64,000 nucleotides of DNA from Thunnus maccoyii (taxonomy: Eukaryota > Chordata > Actinopteri > Scombriformes > Scombridae). Positions 38,600 through 58,515 of this stretch are shown piece after piece. Every line of letters starts with the position of its first letter. Within the stretch, counting starts at the first letter, position 1. The stretch spans positions 8,804,990 through 8,868,989 of the forward strand of contig NC_056534.1 of assembly GCF_910596095.1 (NCBI RefSeq), written 5' to 3'. The position numbers were made by a program, and so were the translations under genes. The notes below the pieces were generated by a model that was given only the letters and a program-made list of their open reading frames with translations, was not told the origin of the DNA and did no database searches.

Positions 38600-38905
38600 G
38601 TATGACATTTTTGGGAATATGCTGTTGTTTATTTGTCTGTTAAATATGAAGCTACAGCCAGCTGTTAGACTGACACGGAAGGATAGCTTAGCTTAGCTTA
38701 GCATTTCTTTAATCTGTTAAACAAATGTAAATTAAGTCTAAAAACAGCATGTTTTGGTTTTACAGGGGGGCTTATGTGCAGGACTATTTCTTGGCTGGGT
38801 GCAGCAACTTTCAGGTCAACAGTCTTTTCATCACTGTGATGTTGCCAAGCAACCAGCAGACTCGCACAAGGAGAGCCAATAAACCCAAAATGCTGGACTA
38901 TTTCA
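38600..38905. repeat. Dispersed repeat, family E, copy
   Basis: Shows gacatttttgggaatatgct, tagcttagcttagcatttc, a ttttacaggggggcttatgtg segment and gatgttgccaagcaaccagc. The same order of motifs occurs at 56645-57140 and 62480-62945 and, less complete, at 26326-26560. Confidence 0.5.
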
Positions 38906-39004
38906 TTACACAAGGCTGAGATAAAAAAAAAAAAAATACTGCAAGATACACATAGACACACATATACATAACTGCTTCATTTGAGACTTTTCCAGAACAC
39001 CAGC

Positions 39005-40201
39005 TTTATTGTGACAGTTCACATAGACATCAAACAGCCCTCTGTAACAAGCAGGAAACCTTCTCCTAACCTTTACTGACTGTTTACTCTCATAAAACAC
39101 ATCAACAGTCTGTAAACACTGTTTTAGCTCTGTCATCCCTGCACAGGAGTGCCTGTAGGTAAATCTCAGTAGTCTTTCTTTGATTCCTCACATTTACTCT
39201 CCTCTCCATCTATCAAAAGGAATCAAAAAATCTTTAATTGAAATTGAACTTGTGTCATTATTGTCTGAAACACCGTCTATAAAGCTTCTACACAGTTCTT
39301 ATGAAAGTGTTATGTGCCTCCCCTCGTAAATTATTTACAAATGGCCATCTACCTGCCCGGCTGCACACGTTTCTGATCTTTCATAACCGATAAGTCGTCA
39401 ATAATTAATAAAATAAGCTTCACATCAAGAGCAGAAAGGTAAAACCAAAAGCAGACAAATGCAAAAATGATCAGTTAGGTCACTTCTCTGCCCAGATTGG
39501 CACAGAATGGCCAAAAAGGGGGAAAAAAAAAAACAAAGGCAGTCTTTGAACACAATTAGGGCCACTGCTCTGGTTATTGGAGAGAATGATCCAAAAACCT
39601 GTTTATTCATTAAGAGGTCCACATGTTACCATCTGGGCTGAATTCACAGAGATGGAGTTGACCTCAACCACTAAAGCACTAAATTACAGCAGCGGTCCAC
39701 GTAATGAACTGGAAGGACCTCTTACACCTCTCCAACATAAACAATAATACTGAAATATAACATATTTCAATATGCAATAAGTAAATATATTGAAATATAC
39801 AACCTCTAACATCCATATATTTCAATATACAAATCAATTATATCAGAAAAAAGTAACATATACTGTTCTGCGTGGTGATGAAGTTGTACTGTATAATGAC
39901 CGAATGGACATTACTGACCCCTGAATAGTGGGAGAGAGAAACAATGTGTTGCTTAAATTTTTTAAATATACTGATTAGCCTTTTACCTGAGTACGGGCTA
40001 TCGTCTCCGATAAAGGAAAAAAAAAGAGAAACACAATTGTGTCCGAATCTCGTGTTGTCTGACATCCACACACACGTGTACTCACACCACACACAAAAAG
40101 GTATACAGCTAATAGGCTCGCAGAAGTACCATTTTTAAATAGCTGATATAAACACACCCAAAAGCAAGTCTTTCTCTAAAATGATAATTTTCTTTGGAGA
40201 G

Positions 40202-40251
<50 letters not shown>

Positions 40252-40610
40252 TGAGTGAGATAAAGAAAAAGAAAGAAATGAAAAAACTGTAAAGAACATC
40301 GGAGCTCTCTTCCGTTCCTCCACCCTTCCGATGTGGCAGGAGCCCGTCTCATCCTGAAACCTTTCAGAGATTCTGGGTGGATTGTTCCAAGGAAAAATGG
40401 AGAGCGTCCAACAAAGTTAGTCTTTTTTTTTTTTTTTTTTTTTTGCATAGCCAGACAGTGGGCATGACCACTGCAACCACTTTAAGAGTTTCAAAAGGAA
40501 AGCTGTCACTGTGGGGGGTGGGAAGCCTTGGTCCATGTGCACCCCCTTTTGTACCAGCTGGGCCTGGGGTGATGTTTAGTGGGTCCCTCCCAAATTATGC
40601 AGCCTCTCGC
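39005..40610. other. gpr108 3' flank / 3' UTR
   Basis: The space after the gpr108 stop holds a long GA microsatellite (40203-40260) and a T run (40424-40444). Candidate minus-strand AATAAA signals are at 39602-39607 and 39005-39010, giving a 3' UTR of 1 to 1.6 kb. The open frames here are low-complexity by-products. Confidence 0.4.
40203..40260. repeat. (GA)n microsatellite
   Basis: Imperfect GA repeat about 350 bases past the gpr108 stop, within its probable 3' UTR. Confidence 0.9.
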
Positions 40611-48595
<7,985 letters not shown>

Positions 48596-48599
48596 CCCC

Positions 48600-51378
48600 A
48601 GGCAGTAACCAACCTGCTAACGGCAACTGACTGCTAATGTTAGCGAGCGACAATCTTACCAGATGGCTCAATGGCAAGCTAGCTGGCAGTCTAAACCGTA
48701 AACGAGGCGAGTTACAGTGATGCTAATCTTTAAACTCCGTGTATCAGCTCTTTAATTACGTCGTAATATCAAATTATATCCATTTATGTAATGTTTTCCG
48801 ATTCTTTTGTGCTTTCATCGCGTACGGTAACAGCTAGCTTGTAGATGGCAAGAGCTCGCTTCCTGGTGTTGAACAAGGACCCAAACATTCATCAAGGTAC
48901 GGACAGAAACGTCATCCGCTGTAGGCTTACATCCGTTAAATTGCCACATTTATGATTCAAGAGGCGATATCGTGCACCAAAAGTTACGAGAGCTGAACAA
49001 TTGTGATTTATAGACGCTTTCTGTATGAACAACCCCTGGTTGTGTGTTATTTTTCTGTCAAAGAACGGAGTTTTTCACTTCAGAAGTCCTGACTGCACCT
49101 TGTACTAATTGTCCTAGCTGGGGTCACGTGGTTCAGCTTTGACAGTGAACTTCCGGCTCAAAGTGTTCACGTGAGTGACCCTCCACGTCGGATGAAACCA
49201 TGGAGCCTGCCGGTTGCCATGTCTGCAGATATGATGTTTGACATGTTTGACACGTGGAACGGAAGTTATTTTTGGATTAAAGGGCTGTTTTATCTTCCCT
49301 GAAAGAAAAATACTGACAGAATTTGTGTTTTTGATTTAAATCTTTATATTTTGCATGCCAAATTTTAAATCAATAAATTAAAAAAAAGAAAGAAGTTTTA
49401 CTTTTGTACACCTTATCCTTTTTACTTTGTTTTGTATTTTTACATTATCAGAGATGTTTTAACATATATAAAAAGAAAAAAGAAAAATAATATGTATTTG
49501 ATATGGTTTTCCACTAAAAAGTTCTGATACCTAGTTAAAATGACATCTACTCCTCATTTAATAGTTCAGAATCTATGAATATGTTAATAGTCTTCATTCC
49601 AAACTGCTGGACACAAGATCTCCAACTTTCACTGAAATTCTGAGTGTTTGTGTACTGGAGGTTTTACATGCACTTCACACTTGTGTAAATTGCATGCTGG
49701 ACCATGATTGGTGCATTTTTGATGCCACAAATCAGTTTGTAAGTACATGCCATTTATATACAGTCACACGCTGAACTCAGGTTTTAGGTGAGCATAGTGC
49801 TGGGAGGTTTGAGTGTTTGAGTTGTCTCAGTACACTCTGGACTTCTAAATGTATTGAGTATTTTGAGTTTTCTAGTACTGGTCGTTGTGCACCTCTCAGG
49901 TGACTATAATGCAGGGCACTCTAACCAGATGTGTGTGCATCAAATGGTAGTAAATACATTTTTTTTCTTCATTATCCTCCCAAAATATTAGGCTGTATGC
50001 TAAATACAGCTGGTATTAAACATTATTAAATCAATTTGTTTTTTATTTACTTACAGTGATAATTGTGTTGATGCTACATCTGTATAATTTTTTTTACAGT
50101 AAATAAAGAAAAGTACCAACTCCTATTTGTATCATGACAAAATAAGAAATGACCTGGAGAAAATAAAGACATTTCATTAAAAATTCAAAACAATTATTCA
50201 CAGGCACCAAAGTAGTCTAACAATTGTATCAAGCAAACTGCAGCAGAGAGTATCTCCAAAGTCAAAAGGCAGCTAAGTATCCACTGGCTAACAAGCTAAC
50301 AGGCTAATAAGCACCGAGTCTACTGTCTCCAAGCTAACAGGCTGGCAAATACTGTCTGACTCTGGTACATGAACGAATCTGGCAAGACCCCAAGCCCTTG
50401 GTATTCTTCAGCATAGAGGAAGCAGATCAGCATGTATGAGATGTGTCAAGGGCAGCGACTGTACAAGAGCTGCTATCAGCAGTCGAGTCGAGTACAATTT
50501 TGAGTACTGAACGATGTAAGCATTGCAGGGAGTCAAGTATACTTGTTTTTAGTGGCTAATGAACGGTATCAGTAACAGGAACAAGAAGAAAAACATATTT
50601 TTTGACTGGAGGGTGACTTTAAAGCAACAGTTTTGTAACTTTTACTGAACAATGTCCACTGTGGCAAAAAGTGACAATTAACCACTGGATAATGGCACAA
50701 GATTTTATTGGTCTTTTGTACATCAGACCTTTTGATTTGTCACAGTAGGGAAAGCACATTAACAATAGCTCCGTTTTATTCAAGTGTCCCAGTAAGTCAT
50801 GACAGTGTGACAGCGAGTCAGCATGCACAACACCTGGACACTGAAACTGAGGCGGCTAAATGGAATTCAACCATCATTAATTTCATTACTTACAGCTGTG
50901 CTTTTAAAAGCCAGCTCCCATGAACAGTGATGGGCTGTGGGTTGAATGGGGAGAGCACTGTCAGTCAAGTGACCCTCATCTTACAGGTTGTTGTGGTCAT
51001 TTGAGAGTCTCCAAGGACAAATTTGACAGTGGCCACTGTTGGAATTGCACGTCACCTGACACCTACTACTTTATGTATAGAGTTGCGAAGGTGCGATCCT
51101 GTTATTTTTTCCCGTAGACAATGTTACGTTACTCACAGTTTGAGCACCTCTACGGCTTGGATCAGCATGAAACTCTCCTGGTTAAATCATCAGTACAAAA
51201 GATGAACAACTGTGTTAGAAAATAAATGTCTTTTTGATAAAAGTAATGAACATAATAATAATAATAATGAACAACATTTTGGCACAACGTTTTGTTTACA
51301 ACTTCAACAAGCGCTTCGAATTTATGCCGCTCTGATTTGCCCCGTAGCAGCCAATAAACTGCCAATAAACTATAATAA
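48600..51378. other. Intergenic upstream of gpr108
   Basis: The gpr108 promoter should lie just right of 48595. A possible first exon on the plus strand at 48845-48894 is discussed as a finding. From 49200 to 51370 I see no exon, only an AT-rich stretch and a family A repeat at 50729-50910. Confidence 0.4.
50729..50910. mobile_element. Short inverted-repeat element, family A, copy 2
   Basis: Left end ttttgatttgtcacagtagg with gaaagcaca, right end ttacagctgtgctttt; the interior keeps the ctgaaactgaggcggctaaatgga block that parallels ctgaaactgaagcagctaaatgga at 7295. Clearly the same family as 7214-7384. Confidence 0.65.
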
Positions 51379-52601
51379 CTGCCAATAACCTAATAATTAT
51401 TTTTCCATTGTTAATGTAATAAAAGTCAATAATAATGTATATGTGCATAATGTAATAAATTGTTACATTTTTGGCTGGGTTAAAAAAATCATAAAAAATG
51501 TAATAACTGGAGCTGATAATGTAATTATATACTTATATCACTTTATTTAAGTTTTATTTATTGGCTATAAAGTGTCGGACTTCCATGTCATATAATATGA
51601 AGTCTATTGCTCTTTGAAGATGCTTTTTCGTCAAATACAAAGACCACCATTTCTTCTCATAAAATATCATCTTGAATTAAACATATTTAAATTACTTTTT
51701 CAAGCAAACTGTTTCAAGCACACTATTATAACTATTCAGCTCTCTCTATGTCTATATGTATATATAACACACCTGACTCCTGCCCTATTTACATCCCTGG
51801 TTATTTGAATACAGTCATGACAAGTTCGACAAAGAGTCTAAAACTGAAACAAATGATATTTATAGTTCATTCTTGAAGACGTCTATTTTTTTTTGGCAGT
51901 CCCCAAAATTGACCACTAGATGGTAGTTGGAAGTTATCCAGTCATGTGACTCTGACATTAAACTTTCTTCCTTTGTCTGTAAACGTCTGTCTTCCTTATC
52001 ACACATGTTGAAAGGTAGGCCTAATTAGTGATTTAATTTAATTTAGTAAGTACAGTTTATTTAGGTGAGATTCATGCACATAGATGAACATTTCTTATAT
52101 AGTTAGTGCAAGAGGATATACACATTTTGTTATTACAAATTTGTATATTGAAATTGAAAGGTTGAAAGGTCATTCTAATTAATTGAAGATCATTGTGAAT
52201 TAAAGATTGAGGTTAATTAAAGATGACATTTTTGATAAAAAGAAATGGTGGTCTTTGTATTCGAGTGTGTGTGTGTGTGGGTGTGGGTGTGTATGTGTGT
52301 GTGTGGTCAGGTTTTTGAGCAACTATTTGAAAGAGGAAACAGTAAGGGTAAGTGTCATGGAAGTGTGACACTTTATAGCCAATAAATAAAACTTAAATAA
52401 AGTGATATGAGTATATAATTACATTATCGGCTCCAGTTATTACATTTTTTTTTAACCCAGCTTATAATCTAATAACTTATTACATTATGCGCAAAAAGTT
52501 ATTACGTTATTGGTTTGGAAATTTTATTACATTATGGGTAAGTTATTACATTATCGACTTTTATTACTTTAAGAATGGAAATATTATTACGTTATTGGCA
52601 G
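51379..52601. mobile_element. Element with very long terminal inverted repeats
   Basis: The left end ctgccaataacctaataatt is mirrored by attacgttattggcag at the right. The inverted match runs inward for about 250-280 bases, through aataactggagc, taatgtaattatatac and tcactttatttaagttttatttattggctataaagtgtc, and ends with caaatacaaagaccaccatttctt / aagaaatggtggtctttgtatt. The arms are packed with TAATGTAATAA-like direct repeats. The internal 580 bases contain no transposase. Confidence 0.75.
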
Positions 52602-52850
52602 TTACAGCCCCCTCTGACTGGCTTCTTCTCCATAGCAACAGCGGCTGAGGATCATGGGTATTGTAGTATTCTTAGCCGTTCACTATGCCAAAATCAGACA
52701 GAAAAAGTGGTCATAAAATAAATCTATAAGATCATTACATTATCCTATGTTAAGTAATATTGAGGAAATTGTTCGAAGAACCTTTGAATAGTTTATCTCT
52801 GACATGCTAAAATACAGTTGAAAAGACCCATGAAGTTCAGATAACTCGTG

Positions 52851-52856
52851 TTTATT
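52851..52856 (-). terminator. Poly(A) signal of the first PYD gene
   Basis: Minus-strand AATAAA about 235 bases past the stop codon at 53091-53093. Confidence 0.5.
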
Positions 52857-53090
52857 ATTGCATATAATTCAACTTGTCATTTGTAAGAGCAAATTTGTGT
52901 TACTTTAAGTACAGTTTTTAAAAACGTCTGCAGAAATGAATCAACTTTAACTGTAAAGAAACCCCAGTGGTGATTTAGGCTATTCATCTTTACACAGGCT
53001 GTATAGTTTAAAGTAGGCCTAAAGCAACATGGACGATTTGATCAAATTTGAATGCGGTGTAAAACCATTAAAAATCAACAACAGAGACAT

Positions 53091-53657
53091 TTACTGTGTA
53101 TTTATGTTCATGTTAATTGATACACCAGCGCTGCTGCCGTCGATATGTGGAGCCACGATAACGCTTCTACCCTGGGCACAAACTGAGGAACCGGCAGGAG
53201 GAGCCACACCAGAGGAAGAGGAGGCTGAGGAGGGAGGTTGCCCAGCTGTTGATCCCCCTGGTGGAGTAATATGGAAATAAAAGAAAGAGAATAGCAATGA
53301 TCTTTTCTATTTAAAACAAAGCTTGTGCAGAAAGATGGAAGCCTTGACTAGTTGAAGCACTTCCTAACATAGAAACTCGTGATCTACTGCACCTGCATAT
53401 TCTTTCTTTAACTTCTCTGCCGCATTGTTGTGGTTTATCCTCTTCAGGATTTGGATTGTGATGTTTACAGCTGACTCTTCGCCGTAGCTGTCTATCATCT
53501 TACCCATAGTGTCTTGCCGGTCTGCATTCTCTAGGTGGCCCTTACGAAGGGGCTGACATCCGTCCAGCACTGGCTGAGTGAGGTTCCACAGAAACCTTTT
53601 GAAATCATTAGCACACAACTCATCCAGAGTGTCTAAGATCAACTGTGGAACCTGCAT
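53091..53657 (-). CDS. PYD-plus-motif protein, gene 1 of the cluster
   Basis: Two coding exons, 53393-53657 and 53091-53257, give 143 residues. Exon 1 is a complete pyrin domain (MQVPQLILDTLDELCANDF, VDGC-type turn LDGCQPL, MIDSYGEESAVNITIQIL, NAAEKLKKEYA). The donor is GCAG|gtgcag, identical in all three paralogs, and the acceptor is tattactccaccag. Exon 2 encodes a Pro/Ser/Ala linker and then SVIVAPHIDGSSAG followed by VSINMNINTQ and stop. PYDs are death-fold domains that polymerise in inflammasome assembly; this protein has no CARD, caspase or NACHT. The start is supported by an acceptor just upstream (ctttcagTGATCAGAAATG), implying a non-coding first exon, possibly ending at the donor at 54331-54335. 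Adaptor or decoy function is inferred. Confidence 0.8.
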
Positions 53658-54330
53658 TTCTGATCACTGAAAGGAAGGAAAATAAGATTTTTCAGTTTGC
53701 AGATTAACCTGCAAAGTTGAGCCACTTTTTATGTTTAGTTGAAAGTTCACCCCTATCTAGCATGAAAGTTCTGAGACTTGGTCTTCCTGAATGTAAAAAA
53801 TCTGATATTCTTGGATACTTAAGATCAATTTGCAATAAAGATTTCAAAGATTTATTTCTTTAACTACCAACAGTGCTTTGGAGGTAGAGAGACGCCACAT
53901 TTTTAAGATACTCTCCCAATACTGGATTGATCTTTAATTACATATTCATATAAATATAACTTTTCATTAAAAGTTGTCTGTATCACTACTTTCAACTACA
54001 CTGGCAAAATGCCAAAAATAACTAAACTTACTTTTATGCGACGTATGCACATCACTGTGGAACTGAATATTTCTTTTAGCGTGGTGTATTTGATATTTAG
54101 CTTCAATAATTCAACAAATCAGAAGGGAAGTCTACCTTTTTAAATATTTGTCTCAATATATTATTTTAAAAACACACAAATAGAACATCAGACAGCATCA
54201 AACTCAGAGTCAACTACATGTAAGCACAATAATAATAATATAGTAAAGTGTTATATTCAAGCATCCGTGTCATAACTTTGATTTGAAGTCTAGTTGTGAC
54301 AAATCTTTTCTTAAATATCTTAGTAAACGT

Positions 54331-54400
54331 CTTACCGTGGCAGCACCAGTAATTAGACAGAAGTCCTACACAGAAGACAATCTACTTAAAATGCAGCAGC
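54331..54400 (-). promoter_or_regulatory. Candidate non-coding first exon of PYD gene 1
   Basis: Minus-strand text ggtgctgccacg|gtaagacg gives a good donor at 54331-54335. The PYD gene 2 region has a comparable donor (tgacacg|gtaagt) at 57818-57823. The common ending CACG|GTAAG and the acceptors before each ATG suggest both genes start with an untranslated exon. Confidence 0.35.
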
Positions 54401-55389
54401 ATTGTGCAGTGATAGACAACTTTTACTTTCAAATTTAGAGCAAAAAATAGGAAGTTCAACAACTGCAAACCACAAGTACATACATATAAGTTCAAGCTCA
54501 TGTTAGAAAGAGAAAGAAATGCTGAAAAAGAGAAACAAAGTCAAGACAGAGAGACTTAAGTTACTAGTTCTCCTTTGAAAAGTCACGTATGAAAGCGACA
54601 CAAAGCACAAAGCACGTGTCAAATTTCCCATCATCTGACTCATCTAACCACTAAGGCCACATCAGGGATTTTATTTATCCTTTTGAAGTTATATAAACTT
54701 ATATACCAGATGCAAATTGCTCATAGAACAGCATATTCTGTGAGCTTTGAGAACTAACAGTCTTGTGGAGTGCAGTTGTTTGATATTTTATATCAAAGAT
54801 TTGACAAATCAGCAGGTAAAACTATAGTCTGTTCTGTCTTTTTAAGTATTCATCTCCACAAGGTTTTATAAAGAAACCCACACAAGACAAGTATAATTCA
54901 AAGATCACAAATATGTATTTATTTCACAATCCTCGTCGTTCTGGTCTTGGGTTGGTCCAAACTAAAATGATATACATTCATCTGCATATTCACTGCTTTC
55001 CCAGTTATGTAAAATAATCACTGGTTTATTTGGTTTTAAACAATTTAAAGAAGACAAAGCTTTTAAAGAATTACATGGTGTCTAATAAAGGGTCCACTGA
55101 CTGACAAAACCAAACACATACAATGAACTTAAAATCACAATCAGAAACAAATCTTCTTAAGACTTTCAACCGTGATATGAGAAATGGCACACAGAGTGTT
55201 TTTGGTTATCAGCCCCTGAGGTTTTGCTGCTGCAGCTCCACCTGCTGACGTGAGGTAGAGATGACAAAGCACCATACTGACATGTTGCAACTATGAAAAG
55301 AGCTTGAAATCAAAATCTGTTTAAATCCGAGCAGTGACAAACTGGTGTGAATTATAGATAATGAACAGGCCCTTTTCACAGAGAACATG

Positions 55390-55512
55390 TTGATGTGTCA
55401 CAACAGGAAAATCACAGGTGTAAATAATAATATTAATAATGGCAGACCTGAGCAATTGTGATGTTATTAGTAACATCTGTGCTTTTCCTTTTATAACAAG
55501 TCAAAATGCAAA
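55390..55512. mobile_element. Short inverted-repeat element, family A, copy 3
   Basis: Holds tgtgtcacaacaggaaaatc and acaggtgtaaataataa on the left, and taacatctgtgcttttcctt and acaagtcaaaatgc on the right. It was duplicated with the segment; the sister copy is 60548-60668. Confidence 0.6.
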
Positions 55513-56206
55513 AGACACTGAGGACAGGCAAAGGAATGATAAACACATCATATGTTCAAAACACACATACAGAATACTATTGCTAATGCAGAGTTATAAT
55601 GCTTAAGATTTTCATATCAAACCCTGATTTTGAAACCAGATATCTACTGTTGAAATAGTTACAATATTTGTTTTGATATTTTGTAGCAAACCTGTAGAAA
55701 AAAATCTGATTAAAAATACTGATAGAGGACATGATGTAACTATAAATATTATGATGACAGCTGTGAAAGGAAATTTATATTCTGCCATACTCAATGTCAT
55801 ATCATTATAAATGTGATGGTCATCATTAAATTTATTCTTTAAGACTTTAAAAACAGGGTCAGATGTGAACGGTTGTCAAGACAACAAGATATGATGTGAA
55901 AGATCATAGTGATCAAGAAATTGTTTTACCTGGATACATTTAGCAAAAGTTAAAAGTGTCACATTTCCAAAAAAACGTAACTATGATTTTCCCCTAACCT
56001 TAACCCCATGGTTATTATTGTAGCCATGACGACGAGGGTGATCATTTGAACCCAAACCATGATCTTTACCTAAACCTAACTAAGTGGTTTTTGTGCCTCA
56101 GCCTAACCCGACCGTAACCACAGCGTTGTCACATCATAAAACATAATTATTTGTTTAACTGTTCTGAATAGCACACCCACATGACGTCCTGCTGAGCAGC
56201 TGCTCT

Positions 56207-56585
56207 TCACTCTGCAGTAGAAAAAAAAACACAGATACAGTTAAACAGTTAGAGACACGTGAAAACAAAGATGCAATTTTGATTGATCAGCGAATTTAAC
56301 AAAGTCACCATCTACTGCACCTGCGTATGCTTCCTCTAACTTATCTGCGGCGTAGTTGTTGTTCATTAGCCTCAGGATCTCAACAGTGATGGCCACAGCC
56401 ATCTCTTCACCGTAGTGCCGTATCATTTCATCCACAGTTTTCATCTGGTTTGGATTCTGTAGACGGCACTTGGGAATTGGTTCACAGCCATCTAAGACGC
56501 CAGTACCAAGGTGCCAAATAAATCTGCTGAAATCATCGTCATTCAGGTCATCCAGAGTCTTAAGGAGCAGCTGTGGAACCGCCAT
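56207..56585 (-). CDS. PYD-only protein, gene 2 of the cluster (tail lost)
   Basis: Exon 1 (56321-56585) is an intact 88-residue pyrin domain (MAVPQLLLKTLDDLNDDDF, LDGCEPI, EMIRHYGEEMAVAITVEIL, NNYAADKLEEAYA) with the family donor GCAG|gtgcag. The acceptor ctactgcag is kept at 56212-56220, but the exon 2 start reads AG TGA, so the protein stops one residue after the PYD. In gene 3 the same place reads AG AAA. The DNA that would encode linker and motif is also missing, so this is not a single reversible change. If the intron is retained, the frame would add about 26 unrelated residues. It may be a functional PYD-only inhibitor, comparable in form to mammalian POPs, or a decaying copy; the open PYD argues for function. 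Confidence 0.7.
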
Positions 56586-56644
56586 TTCTGCTCACTGAGG
56601 AGGGGGAATTCATTTTCAGTTTTCAGATGAGCTTTCAATGTTAA

Positions 56645-57140
56645 GGGATTGGTTTGACATTTTGGGAAATATGCTCATTTGCTTTGTTTAATTTGAGTTT
56701 AATGAGAAAATCAATACCACTCCTGTATCTGTCCATACTGTTTTACAGGGGGATATGTGCTGGTCTGTTTTTTGGCCATGAGCAGTGACTTCCTGGAGTC
56801 TTGTCATCACAGTAAGGTTGCCATTCAACCAGTAGAGACACCAGGAAGTCATCACGCCTGCTAAAGACGTAGTCTGGCACATAACCCTCTGTACAACCAC
56901 CACTTGACATTTTTACACCTCAATCATTGTACAAATTAAACAAACAAGATATAACTTGTTAATTAGTGAGTTTGACTTTGATTGTTTTTGTTACATTTGG
57001 CCAGAGCAGGCTAGCAGTAGGTTTTATGCTAAGCTAAGCTAACCGTCTGCTAACCGTAGTTATACTGAAGGGACAAATATGAGAATCTTACTGATCTTCT
57101 CATCTAACTCTGGACAGCAAAGCAAATCATTTCCCAAAAT
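56645..57140. repeat. Dispersed repeat, family E, copy within the duplication
   Basis: Contains gacattttgggaaatatgct, a ttttacagggggatatgtgc segment, ggttgccattcaaccag and ctaagctaagctaaccgtct. The equivalent stretch in the second duplication copy is at about 62480-62945, so the repeat predates the duplication. It lies upstream of PYD gene 2. Confidence 0.5.
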
Positions 57141-57817
57141 TTCAAACCACTTTGTGTCATTTCTTGCTGGCAACAAACACACATGACAGAAAAAGTTTAA
57201 ATTCTGACACACTAGAAAGAAAACCATCTAATCCTCAGCAAACACAGTATGATGGAAATCAGTGATTCCATGTCAAGGTTATGATTCATTACTGGTCTCA
57301 ATCATAGTAAAAATGAAACAAACAAGATAAAAGTGTTAATTACACACTTTGTTAACATCTGTTTACATGTTTGGAGATATTCTGCCAACTAACAGACACA
57401 CAAATTAACAAACGGGACCGAAATAATCGTCTCTTTCACCCCGGAAACAATGTCATTAAGAAATGGATACTGATTTAAATGAATATTTTTTTACTGCACG
57501 AAGGCACAAAAGTTAAAAATCCAGGAGCGCATCGATCACCAGTAAACTTTTCAAAATGCCAGATGTGTGTGACGGCGCGCTGTGCGTAAAAACACTTTTC
57601 ACACGATATATTAAAAAAAGTGATGTACATCTGAAAACAACCACTACTAACAGGCCTCGACAACACGACCAGGCGCCGCCCGGTTCGATGTAAACACACT
57701 TCTGTAACTTTACATTTGTAATTTGACCAATAAGTGTTGCACCAGGATGGCTGCACCGTCGCAGAACCAACGTGCCAGAAACTGCGTTTTAAAGAGCGTT
57801 AGATATAATTCAAAAGA

Positions 57818-57900
57818 ACTTACCGTGTCAACAACAGCCCACGGACACCTGTTACATATGATAACGTACAGAAAATGGCGCAAACCATCTAGTTTCGTTT
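57818..57900 (-). promoter_or_regulatory. Candidate non-coding first exon of PYD gene 2
   Basis: On the minus strand tgttgttgacacg|gtaagttc gives a consensus donor at 57818-57823 in a region richer in CpG than its surroundings. It would splice to the acceptor just before the gene 2 ATG (cctcagTGAGCAGAAATGG). The plus-strand open frame 57723-57938 overlaps it and is taken to be accidental. Confidence 0.35.
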
Positions 57901-58023
57901 TCAGCAAGTTACAAGAAGTTTTGCGTAATATGAGTTAATGTTTAAGTGGAGAGAAACTAGTCAGAGTGACGTTTGTTCCTTTGTCTTACAAAAAAGTTAC
58001 CTATGAACGAACAAAACATCCTA

Positions 58024-58063
58024 AATGAATGAATGAATGAATGAATGAATAAATGAATAAATA
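58024..58063. repeat. (AATG)n microsatellite
   Basis: About ten units, the last few mixed with AATA. Confidence 0.9.
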
Positions 58064-58515
58064 CCATGTTATTGGGAAAGACGCCCACCCACTCATCCTG
58101 TGCCCACCAGTAAAGATGATAACCTTTTAGTAAAAGCTTCCATTTGTAAATGTCCATCTTGCTTTCTTTTGTTTTGGAATTTTGCACATAAACAGATTTT
58201 AAGGTAAGTTGATCTAATTTTTCCTCACTGGTCTTAAAGGATCTGTGTGTTTTAACAAAGGCAAACACAGAAAACTGTTTCAGTATCCAGTTGGGGGATT
58301 CATGTGAGGAACTATTCATTAGTTTGATGCAAAATATAAAATTGATTAAAACTGACATGCACATACAATGTCATGTATGTGCATGTGCTTACACGCTTTC
58401 CTTCCATCCATTTGCAATAACACAAGTTACAGGTCACTTTCACTCCCTGTTGACAACCTAAGTGACCGTCAAAAAAATGAAACAAATAAGTGACCACAAA
58501 CACCACAATTTAATA

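Larger units (their letters stand above)
55211..57233. repeat. Segmental duplication, copy 1 (contains PYD gene 2)
   Basis: Starts cagcccctgaggttttgctg and runs to agaaaaccatctaat. The same series of blocks appears at 60361-63026: gatgacaaagcaccatactg, the family A element, ttcaaaacacacatacagaa, the CCCAAACCATGAT block near 56050, the PYD exon and the family E repeat. Non-coding blocks look about 95 percent identical by eye. Copy 1 lacks about 750 bases that copy 2 has at roughly 61280-62025. Confidence 0.8.

Noticed and set aside
53029..53280. Plus-strand 83-codon frame over PYD gene 1 exon 2
   Set aside because: Shadow of the minus-strand exon, which has conserved splice sites and a tail matching gene 3.
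56241..56320. Extension of the PYD gene 2 frame past the donor (DGDFVKFADQSKL)
   Set aside because: This part is almost identical to the intron of gene 3, and the donor GCAG|gtgcag is conserved in all three genes, so it is intron that happens to stay open.
57723..57938. Plus-strand 71-codon frame
   Set aside because: No known motif, and it overlaps a CpG-rich minus-strand donor that fits a PYD first exon better.
57957..58364. Minus-strand 135-codon frame ending in IHLFIHSFIHSF
   Set aside because: The end is translated from the AATG microsatellite and the remainder has no domain or splice support.
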